Source: Luteitalea sp963759795 (GTDB lineage: Bacteria > Acidobacteriota > Vicinamibacteria > Vicinamibacterales > Vicinamibacteraceae). From it: a stretch of 64,000 nt of DNA. The notes under the pieces were generated by a model that was given only the letters and a program-made list of their open reading frames with translations, was not told where the DNA came from and did not search any database. The translations under genes and the position numbers were made by a program. The stretch spans positions 485,051-549,050 of the forward strand of contig CAVXAR010000006.1 of assembly GCA_963759795.1 (NCBI GenBank), given 5' to 3'. Below are positions 45,372-54,014 of the stretch, piece by piece; the first letter of the stretch is position 1; every line of letters begins with the position of its first letter.

Positions 45372-46439
45372 TCAGACATGAGGCGATCCATCCAGTTCGC
45401 GAGTGAGCCAGGCCGCGTGCATCGAGCGCAGGCGTCGGTTGTACAGGTTGATCGGGAAACGCGCGGGCTGCAGCGTCAGCGTGGCCAGATGATTGACCCG
45501 ATGCAGCAGTGACAGCAGGCGGAAGAGCGGGTCGCCCGGCGTGAGGCCTGGTTCGAAACCATCGAGCAGTGCGGCCAGGACCCGGTCCAGCACCGGCTGC
45601 CGCAGGTGTGGCTTGGCGCCGAGCAACGTGGTCTGCAGGTAGAGCCGAGTGAGGTCGTGCAGTCTGGTGCCGCGCGAGGTCATCGCGAAGTCGAGCACGA
45701 CGATGCGGTCGCCGGCGACCAGCACGTTGCCCGGCGCGAGGTCGGCGTGGATGATCAGGGTGCGCCGCTGCTCGGGCAGGGTGGCGGCAAACAGGGCGTC
45801 GATGTGCGTGAGGATGGCCTCGCGCGCGCCAGTCGTGACGACGGGACTGCCGGCCGCGACCAACCGCTGCAGCCGCAGATCGACATAGCTGCGGATCTCA
45901 TCCAGGCCGACCGGGGCGCCGGCCGGTTCGATGGTCTGAAAGGCGCGGAGCCACTGCCCAGTGGCTGCCATGGTGTCGCACAGCGTCGCCACGACGCGGC
46001 GTGACGGCCACCAGGCCGCATGACGCTCCAGGTAGGCGAGCAGCGTCTGCCCGTCGGCATCCTCGGTGACGATGGTCAGCAACTCGGGATAGCAGACGAG
46101 CGGTCGCACCGCGCCGAACTTCGGAAAAGGCAGAAGTGCGTCGTGGATGCGCAGGTTGACCGCGAAGTCGTGCTCGACCCTGGCCCGCATCTGCGCCGCT
46201 CCGTCGGGCACCGGCTTGGGTTTGAAGATTTTCAGGAAGCAGTGGGTGTCTGGCGCTGTGCCGCCCTTCTGCCGCACAGCCAGCCGCAGCAGGTGCGAGA
46301 AGGGGCGCAACTCGTAGGCGACGGGCTGCAGGGTGACGCTGCCGCCGAACACGCTCACCGCATCATGGCGCAGCCGGGTCAGCGCCGGGCCGAACACGTC
46401 TGGCGTCGTGTCGCCCGCGGTCATCATTCGAACCGACAC
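45372..46439 (-). CDS. Aminoglycoside-phosphotransferase-like kinase
   Basis: 355 residues from ATG 46439. Kinase-like fold: LRLAVRQKGG and CFLKIFKPKP (possible nucleotide-contact lysine), LLTIVTEDADGQTLLAYLE, the catalytic loop LIIHADLAPGNVL (HxD..N), and the metal aspartate in IVVLDFAMTSRGTRLHDLTRLYL. No aminoglycoside context exists. Kinases of this fold in polysaccharide loci phosphorylate sugars or lipids or are of unknown role. It lies 72 bases upstream of the ligase gene and on the same strand, so the two may be co-transcribed. Confidence 0.82.
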   Translation of the reverse strand: MSVRMMTAGDTTPDVFGPALTRLRHDAVSVFGGSVTLQPVAYELRPFSHLLRLAVRQKGGTAPDTHCFLKIFKPKPVPDGAAQMRARVEHDFAVNLRIHDALLPFPKFGAVRPLVCYPELLTIVTEDADGQTLLAYLERHAAWWPSRRVVATLCDTMAATGQWLRAFQTIEPAGAPVGLDEIRSYVDLRLQRLVAAGSPVVTTGAREAILTHIDALFAATLPEQRRTLIIHADLAPGNVLVAGDRIVVLDFAMTSRGTRLHDLTRLYLQTTLLGAKPHLRQPVLDRVLAALLDGFEPGLTPGDPLFRLLSLLHRVNHLATLTLQPARFPINLYNRRLRSMHAAWLTRELDGSPHV

Positions 46440-46639
46440 GACCTACCCGCGCAGTCGGCCGTGGGGCCGAGCGCGTGCGTGCGGGTCGTTCTGTCGGGGT
46501 GCTGAGGACATCTTCAAGTTCGGGGCGGTGCAGGACGATGATCCGGCTGGGAAAGTGTACCAGTGACCATTCCATCGGCAGCCGCGAGGCGAGCCGTGAA
46601 CCGGAAGGTCCGTGGCACAATCAAGACGTGGGAGCGTCA

Positions 46640-47974
46640 ATGAACATCGCCATCTTCGGCCTCGGATACGTCGGCTCCGTATCGGCGGCCTGCCTGGCCG
46701 CCGCCGGCCACCGGGTCACCGGGGTCGACCTCGATCCAAACAAGCTGGCGCTGCTGCGCAGCGGCAAGGCGCCGGTCAGTGAGCCGGGGCTCGACGACCT
46801 GCTCGGGCGGATGATCGCAGCCGGGCGCGTCACGGTGACCGACGATGCGGCCGCGGCCGTGCGGGCGGCTGATGTGTCGCTGGTCTGCGTGGCCACGCCC
46901 AGCCGTGCCAATGGCAGCCTGGATTCCACCTACCTCGAGCGCGTCATGGCCCAGATTGGCGCGGCGCTGGCGGGGCAGACGGCCTACCACGTGGTGGCAG
47001 TGCGCAGCACGGTCCTGCCTGGCGTGGTCGAAGGCCAGCTGGTGCCCATCCTGGCCAAGGCGAGCGGCCGCAGCGTGCCGTCCGAGATTGGCGTGTGCGT
47101 CAATCCGGAGTTCCTTCGGGAGGGCAGTGCCCTGGCCGACTTCGAGGCTCCGCCGTTCACCCTGATCGGCGAGGTCGATGCCCGGGCGGGCGACACCCTG
47201 CTCGGTGTCTATGCGCACCTGCAGTCGCCGGTGCACCGGGTCCGGCCGGACGAAGCCTCGATGGTCAAGTACGCCAGCAACAACTACCACGCGATCAAGG
47301 TGGCGTTTGCCAACGAGGTCGGGGCACTGTGCTCGCAGCTGGGCGCGGACGGCCATGCCGTCATGCGCATCTTCTGCGAGGACCACGACTTGAACATCTC
47401 GCCGAAGTACCTGCGCCCGGGCTTCGGCTTCGGAGGCTCCTGCCTGCCGAAGGACCTGCGGGCGATGGTGTACGTCTCGAAGGAGCGTGACATCTCGACG
47501 CCCCTGCTGGGCAGCGTGCTCGACAGCAACGATGCGCACATCCAGCGAGTCGTCGCCGCGATCCTCGAGAAGCGCAAGCGACGCGTCGCCCTGCTCGGCC
47601 TGAGCTTCAAGAACGGCAGCGACGACCTGCGCGAGAGCCCGTTCGTCCGCCTCGCCGAGAGCCTGATCGGCAAAGGCGTACCGCTGCGGATCTTCGACCC
47701 CGACGTCGAGTTGACCAGCGTGTTCGGCCGCAACCGCGCCTACATCGACGAGCACCTGCCGCACGTGGCGCAGTTCGAGGCGCGCTCGCTGGAAGCGGCG
47801 ATCGCGGACGCCGAGGTCGTCGTCGTGGGCAAGAAGGTTGCGCCTCCGGCCGTGCTGCGTGATGCATGTGCGGGACGGACCGTCATCGACCTGGTCGGGA
47901 TCCCCGAGCTCGGCGATGTGCTGCGTCCCTGGGCGGCAGCCCCGGTCGTGGTGGCCGTGGCCCAGGGCGCATGA
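46640..47974 (+). CDS. UDP-glucose/GDP-mannose 6-dehydrogenase
   Basis: NAD-dependent nucleotide-sugar dehydrogenase, 444 residues, ATG 46640 after GTGGGAG. MNIAIFGLGYVGSVSAACLAAAGHRVTGVD (Rossmann), DVSLVCVATPSRANGSLD, CVNPEFLREGSALADF, VKYASNNYHAIKVAFANEVG, and the catalytic FGFGGSCLPKDLRAM. This last motif is the GDP-mannose dehydrogenase (AlgD) form, and the SRANGSLD segment also leans that way. UDP-glucose cannot be excluded. It gives a uronic-acid donor distinct from the HexNAcA made by the enzyme at 1-827. It is intact and overlaps the next glycosyltransferase. Confidence 0.9.
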   Translation: MNIAIFGLGYVGSVSAACLAAAGHRVTGVDLDPNKLALLRSGKAPVSEPGLDDLLGRMIAAGRVTVTDDAAAAVRAADVSLVCVATPSRANGSLDSTYLERVMAQIGAALAGQTAYHVVAVRSTVLPGVVEGQLVPILAKASGRSVPSEIGVCVNPEFLREGSALADFEAPPFTLIGEVDARAGDTLLGVYAHLQSPVHRVRPDEASMVKYASNNYHAIKVAFANEVGALCSQLGADGHAVMRIFCEDHDLNISPKYLRPGFGFGGSCLPKDLRAMVYVSKERDISTPLLGSVLDSNDAHIQRVVAAILEKRKRRVALLGLSFKNGSDDLRESPFVRLAESLIGKGVPLRIFDPDVELTSVFGRNRAYIDEHLPHVAQFEARSLEAAIADAEVVVVGKKVAPPAVLRDACAGRTVIDLVGIPELGDVLRPWAAAPVVVAVAQGA

Positions 47975-49005
47975 CGGTGCCCACGGCCGGGGACGCTCGC
48001 GCCGTAGCTAGCAGCGTGCCTGGCGACGGGGGCCTGCCAAGAATCACGTACATCTCCTGGGCCGAATCGTGCAGCCGCAGTGACCACACCGCGCGCGAAC
48101 TCGGCGGGCGGTCACACATGGTGTACCGGCCCGATTACGGCAGCCAGGCTTCGACGATTCTGCTCAAGTACGCGGCACAATGGCGCACGACCGCGCGCAT
48201 CCTGCGTGACGAGCGGCCCGACGTCGTGTTCGTCATGACGCCGCCGCTGTTTGCCTCACTGCCAGCCTTCCTGCATGCCTGGCGGGCCGGTGTGCTGGTG
48301 GTGCTGGACGCGCACTCGGCGGCTTTCCTGCATCCACGCTGGCGGTGGTTCCAATGGCTGCAGCGATGGCTCTGCCGACGGGCGGCGACGACGCTGGTGC
48401 ACAACGCGCACACAGCCGAGCGGGTGCGGGCGTGGGGGGCGAATGCCACCCTGGTGCCCGACGTCCCGGTGATCTATGAGACGGTCGAGCCGTTCGAGCG
48501 GCCCGCGGCATTCACCGTGGTCGCCGTCTGTTCGTTCAACTACGACGAGCCGATGGCCGAGATGTTTGCGGCGGCGGCGCTCGTGCCCGACGTGCGCTTC
48601 TTCGTCACCGGCAATCCCAGGCATCTGGCGGCCGAGGTCAAGGCGGCCATGCCTGAGAACGTGGCGCTGACCGGGTTTGTCAGCACCGCCGCGTTCGGCG
48701 GGTTGCTGGCCGGGGCCGACGTGGTGATGACCCTGACCACACGTGATCACACGATGCTGCGTGGGGCCTACGAGGCCATCTACCAGGGCACGCCGGTGAT
48801 CGTCTCGGACTGGCCGATATTGAGAGAGTTCTTCGCCGAGGGCGCGCAGCACGTGGACAACACGCCTGCTGCCATCGCCGCGGCGATTCGTGAAGTGCAG
48901 GCTCGGCCTGCGACGTTCAAAGACGGGGCGCAACGGCTGCGCGAGCACAAGCTCGCGGCCTGGCGCCAGACGCGGCGCGCCATTCTCGACCGGCTCGTCG
49001 CGTAG
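47971..49005 (+). CDS. Glycosyltransferase (GT-B fold)
   Basis: 344 residues, ATG 47971 (ATGA overlap with the dehydrogenase stop). PRITYISWAESCSRSDHTAREL, KYAAQWRTTARILRDERPDVVFVMTPPLFASLPAF, VLDAHSAAFLHPRWRWF, ATTLVHNAHTAERV, then FTVVAVCSFNYDEPMAEMFAAAALVPDVRFFVTGNP, NVALTGFVSTAAFGGLLAGADVVMTLTTRDHTMLRGAYEAIYQGTPVIVSDW. The pattern GAYEAIYQGTPVIVS is the donor-site helix. It resembles GT4 enzymes with a short acceptor domain. Intact. A 51-base gap leads to cysD. Confidence 0.86.
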   Translation: MTVPTAGDARAVASSVPGDGGLPRITYISWAESCSRSDHTARELGGRSHMVYRPDYGSQASTILLKYAAQWRTTARILRDERPDVVFVMTPPLFASLPAFLHAWRAGVLVVLDAHSAAFLHPRWRWFQWLQRWLCRRAATTLVHNAHTAERVRAWGANATLVPDVPVIYETVEPFERPAAFTVVAVCSFNYDEPMAEMFAAAALVPDVRFFVTGNPRHLAAEVKAAMPENVALTGFVSTAAFGGLLAGADVVMTLTTRDHTMLRGAYEAIYQGTPVIVSDWPILREFFAEGAQHVDNTPAAIAAAIREVQARPATFKDGAQRLREHKLAAWRQTRRAILDRLVA

Positions 49006-49056
49006 CTCACTCCACAGTTGTCGAACCCACAACACGAAGGCGCACGCCCAGACGTC

Positions 49057-49959
49057 ATGTCCACCCTCACACATCTGCAGCGGCTCGAAGCCGAAAGCAT
49101 CCACATCATGCGGGAGGTCGTTGCCGAGGCCGAAAACCCGGTGATGCTCTACTCGGTCGGCAAGGACAGCGCCGCGATGCTCCACGTCGCGATGAAGGCC
49201 TTCCATCCCGCGCCGCCGCCGTTCCCGCTGCTGCACGTGGACACGCTCTGGAAGTTCCGCGAGATGATCCGCTTCCGCGATACACACACCGCGTCGCTGG
49301 GTGTGCGGCTGCTGGTGCATACCAACCCCGAGGGCGTGGCCAAGGGCATCAATCCGTTCTCGTCGGGCTCGCAGGTGCACACCGACGTGATGAAGACGCA
49401 GGGGCTGCGGCAGGCGCTCGACATGTACAAGTTCGACATGGCGCTCGGCGGGGCGCGGCGCGACGAGGAGAAGTCGCGGGCCAAGGAGCGCGTCTTTTCG
49501 TTCCGCTCCGCCCAGCATCGCTGGGATCCGAAGCGCCAGCGTCCCGAACTGTGGCGTCTGTACAACGCGCGCAAGCAGAAGGGCGAGAGCGTGCGGGTCT
49601 TTCCGATGTCGAACTGGACCGAGCTCGACATCTGGCAGTACATCCACCTCGAACAGATCCCGCTGCCCGATCTGTACTTCGCCAAGCCGCGTCCCGTGGT
49701 CGATCGCGACGGGACGCTGATCATGGTCGACGACGAGCGGATGCCGCTGCTGCCGGGCGAGCAGCCGATGATCAAGAACGTCCGTTTCCGGACGCTCGGC
49801 TGCTATCCGCTGACCGGCGCCATCGAGAGCGACGCCGCCACCCTGCCCGCAATCATCCAGGAGATGCTGCTCACGACCACCTCGGAGCGGCAGGGACGCG
49901 TCATCGACCATGATGCGTCGGCCTCGATGGAGAAGAAGAAGCAGGAAGGGTATTTCTGA
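49057..49959 (+). CDS. cysD: Sulfate adenylyltransferase subunit 2
   Basis: ATP sulfurylase catalytic subunit making APS from sulfate and ATP. ATG 49057 fits the family start (STLTHLQRLEAESIHIMREV); 300 residues. Motifs: NPVMLYSVGKDSAAMLHVA (PP-loop), PLLHVDTLWKFREMIRFRD, GGARRDEEKSRAKERVFSFR, NWTELDIWQYIHLEQIPLPDLYFA, RFRTLGCYPLTGAIES. TGATG overlap couples it to cysNC. In this locus it most likely provides activated sulfate for the sulfotransferases rather than for cysteine synthesis, because no PAPS reductase or sulfite reductase gene is present. Confidence 0.96.
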   Translation: MSTLTHLQRLEAESIHIMREVVAEAENPVMLYSVGKDSAAMLHVAMKAFHPAPPPFPLLHVDTLWKFREMIRFRDTHTASLGVRLLVHTNPEGVAKGINPFSSGSQVHTDVMKTQGLRQALDMYKFDMALGGARRDEEKSRAKERVFSFRSAQHRWDPKRQRPELWRLYNARKQKGESVRVFPMSNWTELDIWQYIHLEQIPLPDLYFAKPRPVVDRDGTLIMVDDERMPLLPGEQPMIKNVRFRTLGCYPLTGAIESDAATLPAIIQEMLLTTTSERQGRVIDHDASASMEKKKQEGYF

Positions 49960-51863
49960 TGTCGCACAAATCCGATCTCATCGCCGAAGACATCGATGCG
50001 TACCTGCTGGCGCATCAGCACAAGAGCCTGTTGCGCTTCATCACCTGCGGCAGCGTGGATGATGGCAAGAGCACGCTGATCGGTCGCCTGCTGTACGACT
50101 CGCAGATGATCTTCGAGGACCAGCTGGCGGCCGTCGAGCGCGACTCGAAGAAGGTCGGCACGCAGGGGGGGCGCATCGATCTGGCGCTGCTGGTCGACGG
50201 CCTGGCCGCGGAGCGCGAGCAGGGCATCACCATCGACGTCGCATACCGCTTCTTCTCGACCGACCGCCGCAAGTTCATCGTCGCCGACACGCCCGGCCAC
50301 GAGCAGTACACGCGGAACATGGTGACCGGGGCCTCGACCGCAGAGCTCGCGGTGATTCTCATCGACGCCCGCAAGGGCGTGCTGACGCAGACCCGCCGCC
50401 ACAGTTACATCGTCTCGCTGCTCGGCATCCGGGAAGTGGTGCTGGCGGTCAACAAGATGGACGCCGTCGGCTACGACGAGCAGGTGTTCCAGTCGATCGT
50501 CGACGAGTATCGCGAGTTCTCGGCACAGCTGGGATTTCGTCACATCGTGCCGATCCCGCTCTCGGCGCTGGAGGGTGACAACACGACCGAGCTGTCGCCG
50601 AACATGCCCTGGTACACGGGCCCGGCGCTGATGCCGCACCTCGAGACCGTGGAAGTGGAGGAGGACCTGCAGAAGGCGCCGTTCAGGTTGCCGGTGCAGT
50701 GGGTGAATCGGCCGAATCAGGACTTCCGCGGGTTTGCCGGGCAGATTGCCGCCGGTCGCATCAAGCCGGGCGATGTCGTCCGCGCGCTGCCATCGGGCCG
50801 CCAGAGCACCGTCACCCGCGTCGTGACCTTCGACGGGGACCTCGACGAGGGGATTGCCGGGCAATCGATCACGCTGACCCTCGCCGACGAGATCGACGTC
50901 AGTCGCGGTGACGTGCTCGCGGCCGCGGAGACACCGCCACAGGTGGCCGACCAGTTCCAGGTGACCCTGATCTGGATGCACGAGGAGCCGATGCTGCCCG
51001 GCCGGCCGTACCTGATGCGGATCGGCTCGGCCACGGTCACCGGCACCATCACTGACCTCCGCCACAAGATCAACGTCAACACGCTGATCCACGAACCCGG
51101 CAAGCAGCTCGAACTCAACGAGATTGCCGTCTGCAACCTGAGCACCGATCGACCAATCGCGTTCGATCCGTACGCGGACAACCGCGATACCGGCGGCTTC
51201 GTGTTCATCGACAAGATGAACAGCGATACCGTCGGCGCCGGGCTGATGCACTTCGCGCTGCGCCGCGCCGACAACGTGCACTGGCAGGCGCTCGACGTCA
51301 ATCGCCAGTCGCGGGCGTCCCTGAAGGGGCAGAAGTCCTGTGTCGTCTGGTTCACCGGCCTGTCCGGTGCCGGCAAGTCGACGATCGCCAACCTGGTGGA
51401 GAAGCGCCTGCATGCGATCGGCCGGCACACGGTGACGCTCGATGGCGACAACGTCCGGCACGGGCTCAATCGCGACCTGGGCTTCACCGAGGTCGACCGC
51501 GTCGAGAACATCCGACGCGTCGCCGAGGTCGCCCGCCTGATGACCGACGCCGGCTTGATCGTGCTGGTGTCGTTCATCTCGCCGTTCCGCTCCGAGCGCG
51601 AGCTGGCGCGGGAGCGGATGGCCGAGGGCGAGTTCCTCGAGGTGTACGTCAACACCCCGCTCGAGGAGGCGGAGAAGCGCGACCCGAAGGGCCTGTACAA
51701 GAAGGCGCGGGCCGGCCAGATTGCCCACTTCACCGGCATCGACTCGCCGTATGAACCGCCGGAGCATCCGGATCTGGTGGTCAACGGCCAGTCGATGACG
51801 CCCGAGCAGGCGGCCGAGGTGGTGGTTGCCGAGCTGGCCTCGCGCGGCCATCTGCACGCCTAG
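49959..51863 (+). CDS. cysNC: Bifunctional sulfate adenylyltransferase subunit 1 / APS kinase
   Basis: 634-residue fusion. The N-terminal GTPase part (CysN) drives APS formation: ITCGSVDDGKSTLIGRLLYD (P-loop), ADTPGHEQYTRNMVTGAS, LAVNKMDAVG, then beta-barrel domains. The C-terminal APS kinase (CysC) starts near residue 460 with VVWFTGLSGAGKSTIANLVEK, DGDNVRHGLNRDLGF, ENIRRVAEVARLM and VYVNTPLEEAEKRDPKGLYKKARAG. Product is PAPS. Together with CysD it forms the complete activation pathway. The fused form is common in bacteria that sulfate glycans or Nod factors (NodQ-like). A strong hairpin follows the stop. Confidence 0.96.
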   Translation: MSHKSDLIAEDIDAYLLAHQHKSLLRFITCGSVDDGKSTLIGRLLYDSQMIFEDQLAAVERDSKKVGTQGGRIDLALLVDGLAAEREQGITIDVAYRFFSTDRRKFIVADTPGHEQYTRNMVTGASTAELAVILIDARKGVLTQTRRHSYIVSLLGIREVVLAVNKMDAVGYDEQVFQSIVDEYREFSAQLGFRHIVPIPLSALEGDNTTELSPNMPWYTGPALMPHLETVEVEEDLQKAPFRLPVQWVNRPNQDFRGFAGQIAAGRIKPGDVVRALPSGRQSTVTRVVTFDGDLDEGIAGQSITLTLADEIDVSRGDVLAAAETPPQVADQFQVTLIWMHEEPMLPGRPYLMRIGSATVTGTITDLRHKINVNTLIHEPGKQLELNEIAVCNLSTDRPIAFDPYADNRDTGGFVFIDKMNSDTVGAGLMHFALRRADNVHWQALDVNRQSRASLKGQKSCVVWFTGLSGAGKSTIANLVEKRLHAIGRHTVTLDGDNVRHGLNRDLGFTEVDRVENIRRVAEVARLMTDAGLIVLVSFISPFRSERELARERMAEGEFLEVYVNTPLEEAEKRDPKGLYKKARAGQIAHFTGIDSPYEPPEHPDLVVNGQSMTPEQAAEVVVAELASRGHLHA

Positions 51864-51876
51864 GCGGAACGGACGC

Positions 51877-51913
51877 CCCGGCGGCTGGCGCCGGAATTAG
51901 CGCCGCCGCCGGG
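51877..51913. terminator. Hairpin after cysNC, between convergent ends
   Basis: CCCGGCGGC(T)GGCGC at 51877-51891 pairs with GCGCCGCCGCCGGG at 51900-51913: 14 base pairs with one bulged T and an 8-base loop. It starts 14 bases after the cysNC stop and lies before the minus-strand stop at 51,943-51,945. A bidirectional terminator is the natural reading and it shows that block A sequence continues past cysNC. Confidence 0.7.
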
Positions 51914-51942
51914 ATGCGGTTCGTGGGATGTTCGATCGAGAT

Positions 51943-51988
51943 TCAGCGCTGTGCCCGCTCCAGCAGTGCGTCAAGGTCTGCCTGGGTG
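51943..51988 (-). CDS. C-terminal fragment of an unidentified block A gene
   Basis: On the minus strand the last codons read QADLDALLERAQR followed by TGA (51,945-51,943). They convergently face cysNC across a terminator. The reading is cut at about 51,985, where the sequence switches to an ABC-permease start. Only about 13 codons remain, so no function can be given. Confidence 0.45.
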
Positions 51989-51992
51989 GAAC
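51980..51992. other. Probable chimeric join, block A to block B
   Basis: Left of this point the sequence has the block A style and ends in the C-terminus of one gene. Right of it, on the same strand, lies the N-terminus of an unrelated ABC permease in much more GC-rich, frame-error-dense sequence. The change happens inside codons, with no transposon, tRNA or repeat nearby. An assembly join is more likely than natural transfer. Confidence 0.65.
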
Positions 51993-52058
51993 ACCGCGGC
52001 GGGCGGGTTGCGCCAGAACTGCTTCTGCTCCCACTTGCACCTGCTGGAGGATCTTCAT
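51989..52058 (-). CDS. ABC-2 type permease, first ~23 codons only
   Basis: ATG 52058 overlaps the stop of the ATPase gene (ATGA). It reads MKILQQV, then after a one-base frame change KWEQKQFWRNPPAAVF, the usual cytoplasmic start of ABC-2 exporter permeases. It is cut off by the join at about 51,985 before the first transmembrane helix. Confidence 0.6.
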
Positions 52059-52988
52059 CGCGTCACCTCGGGCGACGCGGTGCTCGGCGACGCGGTCGGG
52101 TCGGCGGTGAGCCGCAGGTACACGTCCTCGAGCGACGGCTTGCGCACGTCGAGTGCGTCGAGCACGCACGCCACGCTCGACGGCCCAGACTGGTGAGCCG
52201 GTGCAGGTCGCGGGTCGCGTCCTCCGTCTCGAAGCGGCAGTGCCCGTCGGTCACGGTGACCGGCGAGCGCGAGGCCGTCGAGGTCGGCGGGTGCGGCGAA
52301 CGACACGATGGTCTTGTCGAGGTCGCGACCGCCGATGTCCTCGGGCGTGCCCTCGGCGACGATCGCGCCGCGCGCGATGACGATGACGCGATCGGCGAGC
52401 GTCTGCGCCTCGTCCATGTAGTGGGTGGTGAGCAGCACGGTCTTGCCGAGCGTGGTGAGGTTGCTCACGATGTCCCACGACTGGCGGCGCGCGCCGGGTC
52501 GAACCCGGTGGTCGGCTCGTCGAGGAAGAGCAGCTCGGGGTCGCCGACGAGCCCGAGCGCGACGTCGAGGCGGCGCTGCTGGCCGCCCGACAACGTCTTG
52601 ACCCGGCTCGTCGGCCTTCTCGTGCCAGCCCGACGAGCTCGATCACCTCGTCGACGTCGCGGGGCGTGCGGTAGTACTCGCCGTGCATCTGCACGACCTC
52701 GCGCACCGTGAGGTACGCGTCGATGCCGCACTCCTGCAGCACGATGCCGATGCGCTGGCGCAGCTCGACGCCGCCCTTGCGCCGGGTCGACGCCCGAGCA
52801 CCTCGACGTCGCCCGACGTGCGCGGCCGGTAGCCCTCGAGGATCTCGACGGTGGTGGTCTTGCCCGCGCCGTTGGGGCCGAGCAGCGCCAGCACCTCGCC
52901 GTGGCCGACCTCGAAGCTCACCCCCCGCACGGCCTCGATGTCGCCGTAGGACTTGCGCAGGTCGCGCGACGGAGATCGCAGGGGTCAT
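52055..52988 (-). CDS. ABC transporter ATP-binding protein (multiple frameshifts)
   Basis: Exporter ATPase of the DrrA/CcmA group, about 310 residues, ATG 52988. Across several frames: SYGDIEAVRGVSFEVGHGEVLALLGPNGAGKTTTVEILEGY (Walker A), RQRIGIVLQECGIDAYLTVREVVQMHGEYY, KTLSGGQQRRLDVALGLVGDPELLFLDEPTTGFDP (signature and Walker B), GKTVLLTTHYMDEAQTLADRVIVIARG (H-loop) and a C-terminal SLEDVYLRLT. Frame changes near 52,200, 52,490, 52,610, 52,790 and 52,960 break it. It is coupled to the permease. The substrate is unknown; the group includes drug, lipid and polysaccharide exporters. Confidence 0.85.
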
Positions 52989-52996
52989 GGGGCTCC

Positions 52997-54003
52997 TCAC
53001 GCCGCGAGCGGACGGCCGAAGGGCAGTTTGGTCCTGCCACGTGCGCGAGAAACGCCTCGGCCCGGTAGCACGACGCCGAGCAGCGGACCGTCGGCGTGCC
53101 CGGCGACCTCGTCGAGCACGCGCCTGCACCGTGGCGGTGGTCGTCGGCGACGAGCGTCGCGTCGTCGCGACCCGGCGCGCCCCACGCGGCGAGCACCGGG
53201 CCGGCGAGCGTGACGAAGTCGGGCAGCACGACGATGCCGGCGCGGCGCAACGCGGCGAGCGCCTTCGCGGTGACCGGGATGGTCGACGGTGGGCACCACG
53301 GCCTTCGCGGTGACGAACGCCGCGCCCTTGTGGTCGACCGCGCCGGCCTTGGACCCGGTGAACAGCACGTCGCACTCGACGCCGAGCAGCTTGAACGCCG
53401 GCTCGGCGCCTTCGCCCGACGAGCGCCGCGCCGGTGGCGAGCTCGTCGGCCGAGAAGCCGTCGGCGTTGCGCACCGAGCCCTTGGGCGTCGACACGCCGA
53501 CGACCTTCGCGCCCTGCGGCGAGCAGCTGCGCGACGAGCGCCTTGCTCGGCGCGCCGAAGCCCTTCGATCGCCACGCGGGCGCCGTCGAGCCCGCCGAGC
53601 ACGTGCGCGGCCGCGGCGACCGCGCCGGCGGCGACGAGCGGGTCGTGCTGCGCGCCGGCTGAGCGCGACGCGCGGGTCGTCGGCGCGCAGCGCGCGCGAG
53701 GTCGGCCGCGGTGACGCCCTTGCCCGGGCCGATCAGCAAGCGTGGCGGCCTGCGGGCCGAGCTCGGCGACGAACGCCGCGATGGCCTCGGCCTTGGTGTC
53801 GTCGGGCGCGTTGATGCCGGCCGACGCGCCGCCCCGCTGCATGCCGAGGCGTGGCGTAGGTGTAGGTGAGCGAGCGCGCGAGGTCCTCGGCGCCGCTCGG
53901 CAGGATCTTGGGGCCCTGGCGGACGATGCCGGTGGACGACCGGCGCGTCGTCGAGGTCGACGACGACGAACGCGTCGACGGTGGAGAGCTTGGTGGTGCG
54001 CAC
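52997..54003 (-). CDS. Glu/Leu/Phe/Val dehydrogenase-family protein (multiple frameshifts)
   Basis: About 335 residues from GTG 54003 to the TGA at 52,999-52,997. The readable pieces are TTKLSTVDAFVVVDLDDAPVV, GGASAGINAPDDTKAEAIAAFVAELGP, GPGKGVTAADLARALRADDP, VLGGLDGARVAIEGFGAPSKALVAQLL, VVGVSTPKGSVRNADGFSADEL, and TIPVTAKALAALRRAGIVVLPDFVTLAGP. The GGxxAGI, GFG and VLPD-xx-xxAG patterns are those of NAD(P)-dependent glutamate/leucine dehydrogenases. The family's catalytic lysine region is not clear because of frame changes. Which amino acid is used cannot be told. Eight bases separate it from the ABC gene. Confidence 0.6.
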
Positions 54004-54014
54004 GGCGGGCGAGG

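Noticed and set aside
45372..46439. Antibiotic resistance gene (aminoglycoside phosphotransferase)
   Set aside because: Only the general kinase fold is visible. There is no resistance context or mobile element, and such kinases occur in polysaccharide loci.
46440..46639. Sigma-54 promoter upstream of the nucleotide-sugar dehydrogenase (TGGCAC near 46,612)
   Set aside because: The -24-like box is good, but the sequence at the -12 position is AGAC-like, not TTGC, so the required spacing and element are missing.
49057..51863. Cysteine biosynthesis locus (cysD, cysNC)
   Set aside because: No cysH, cysI or cysJ is nearby. Six sulfotransferase genes share the locus, so PAPS supply for sulfation fits better.
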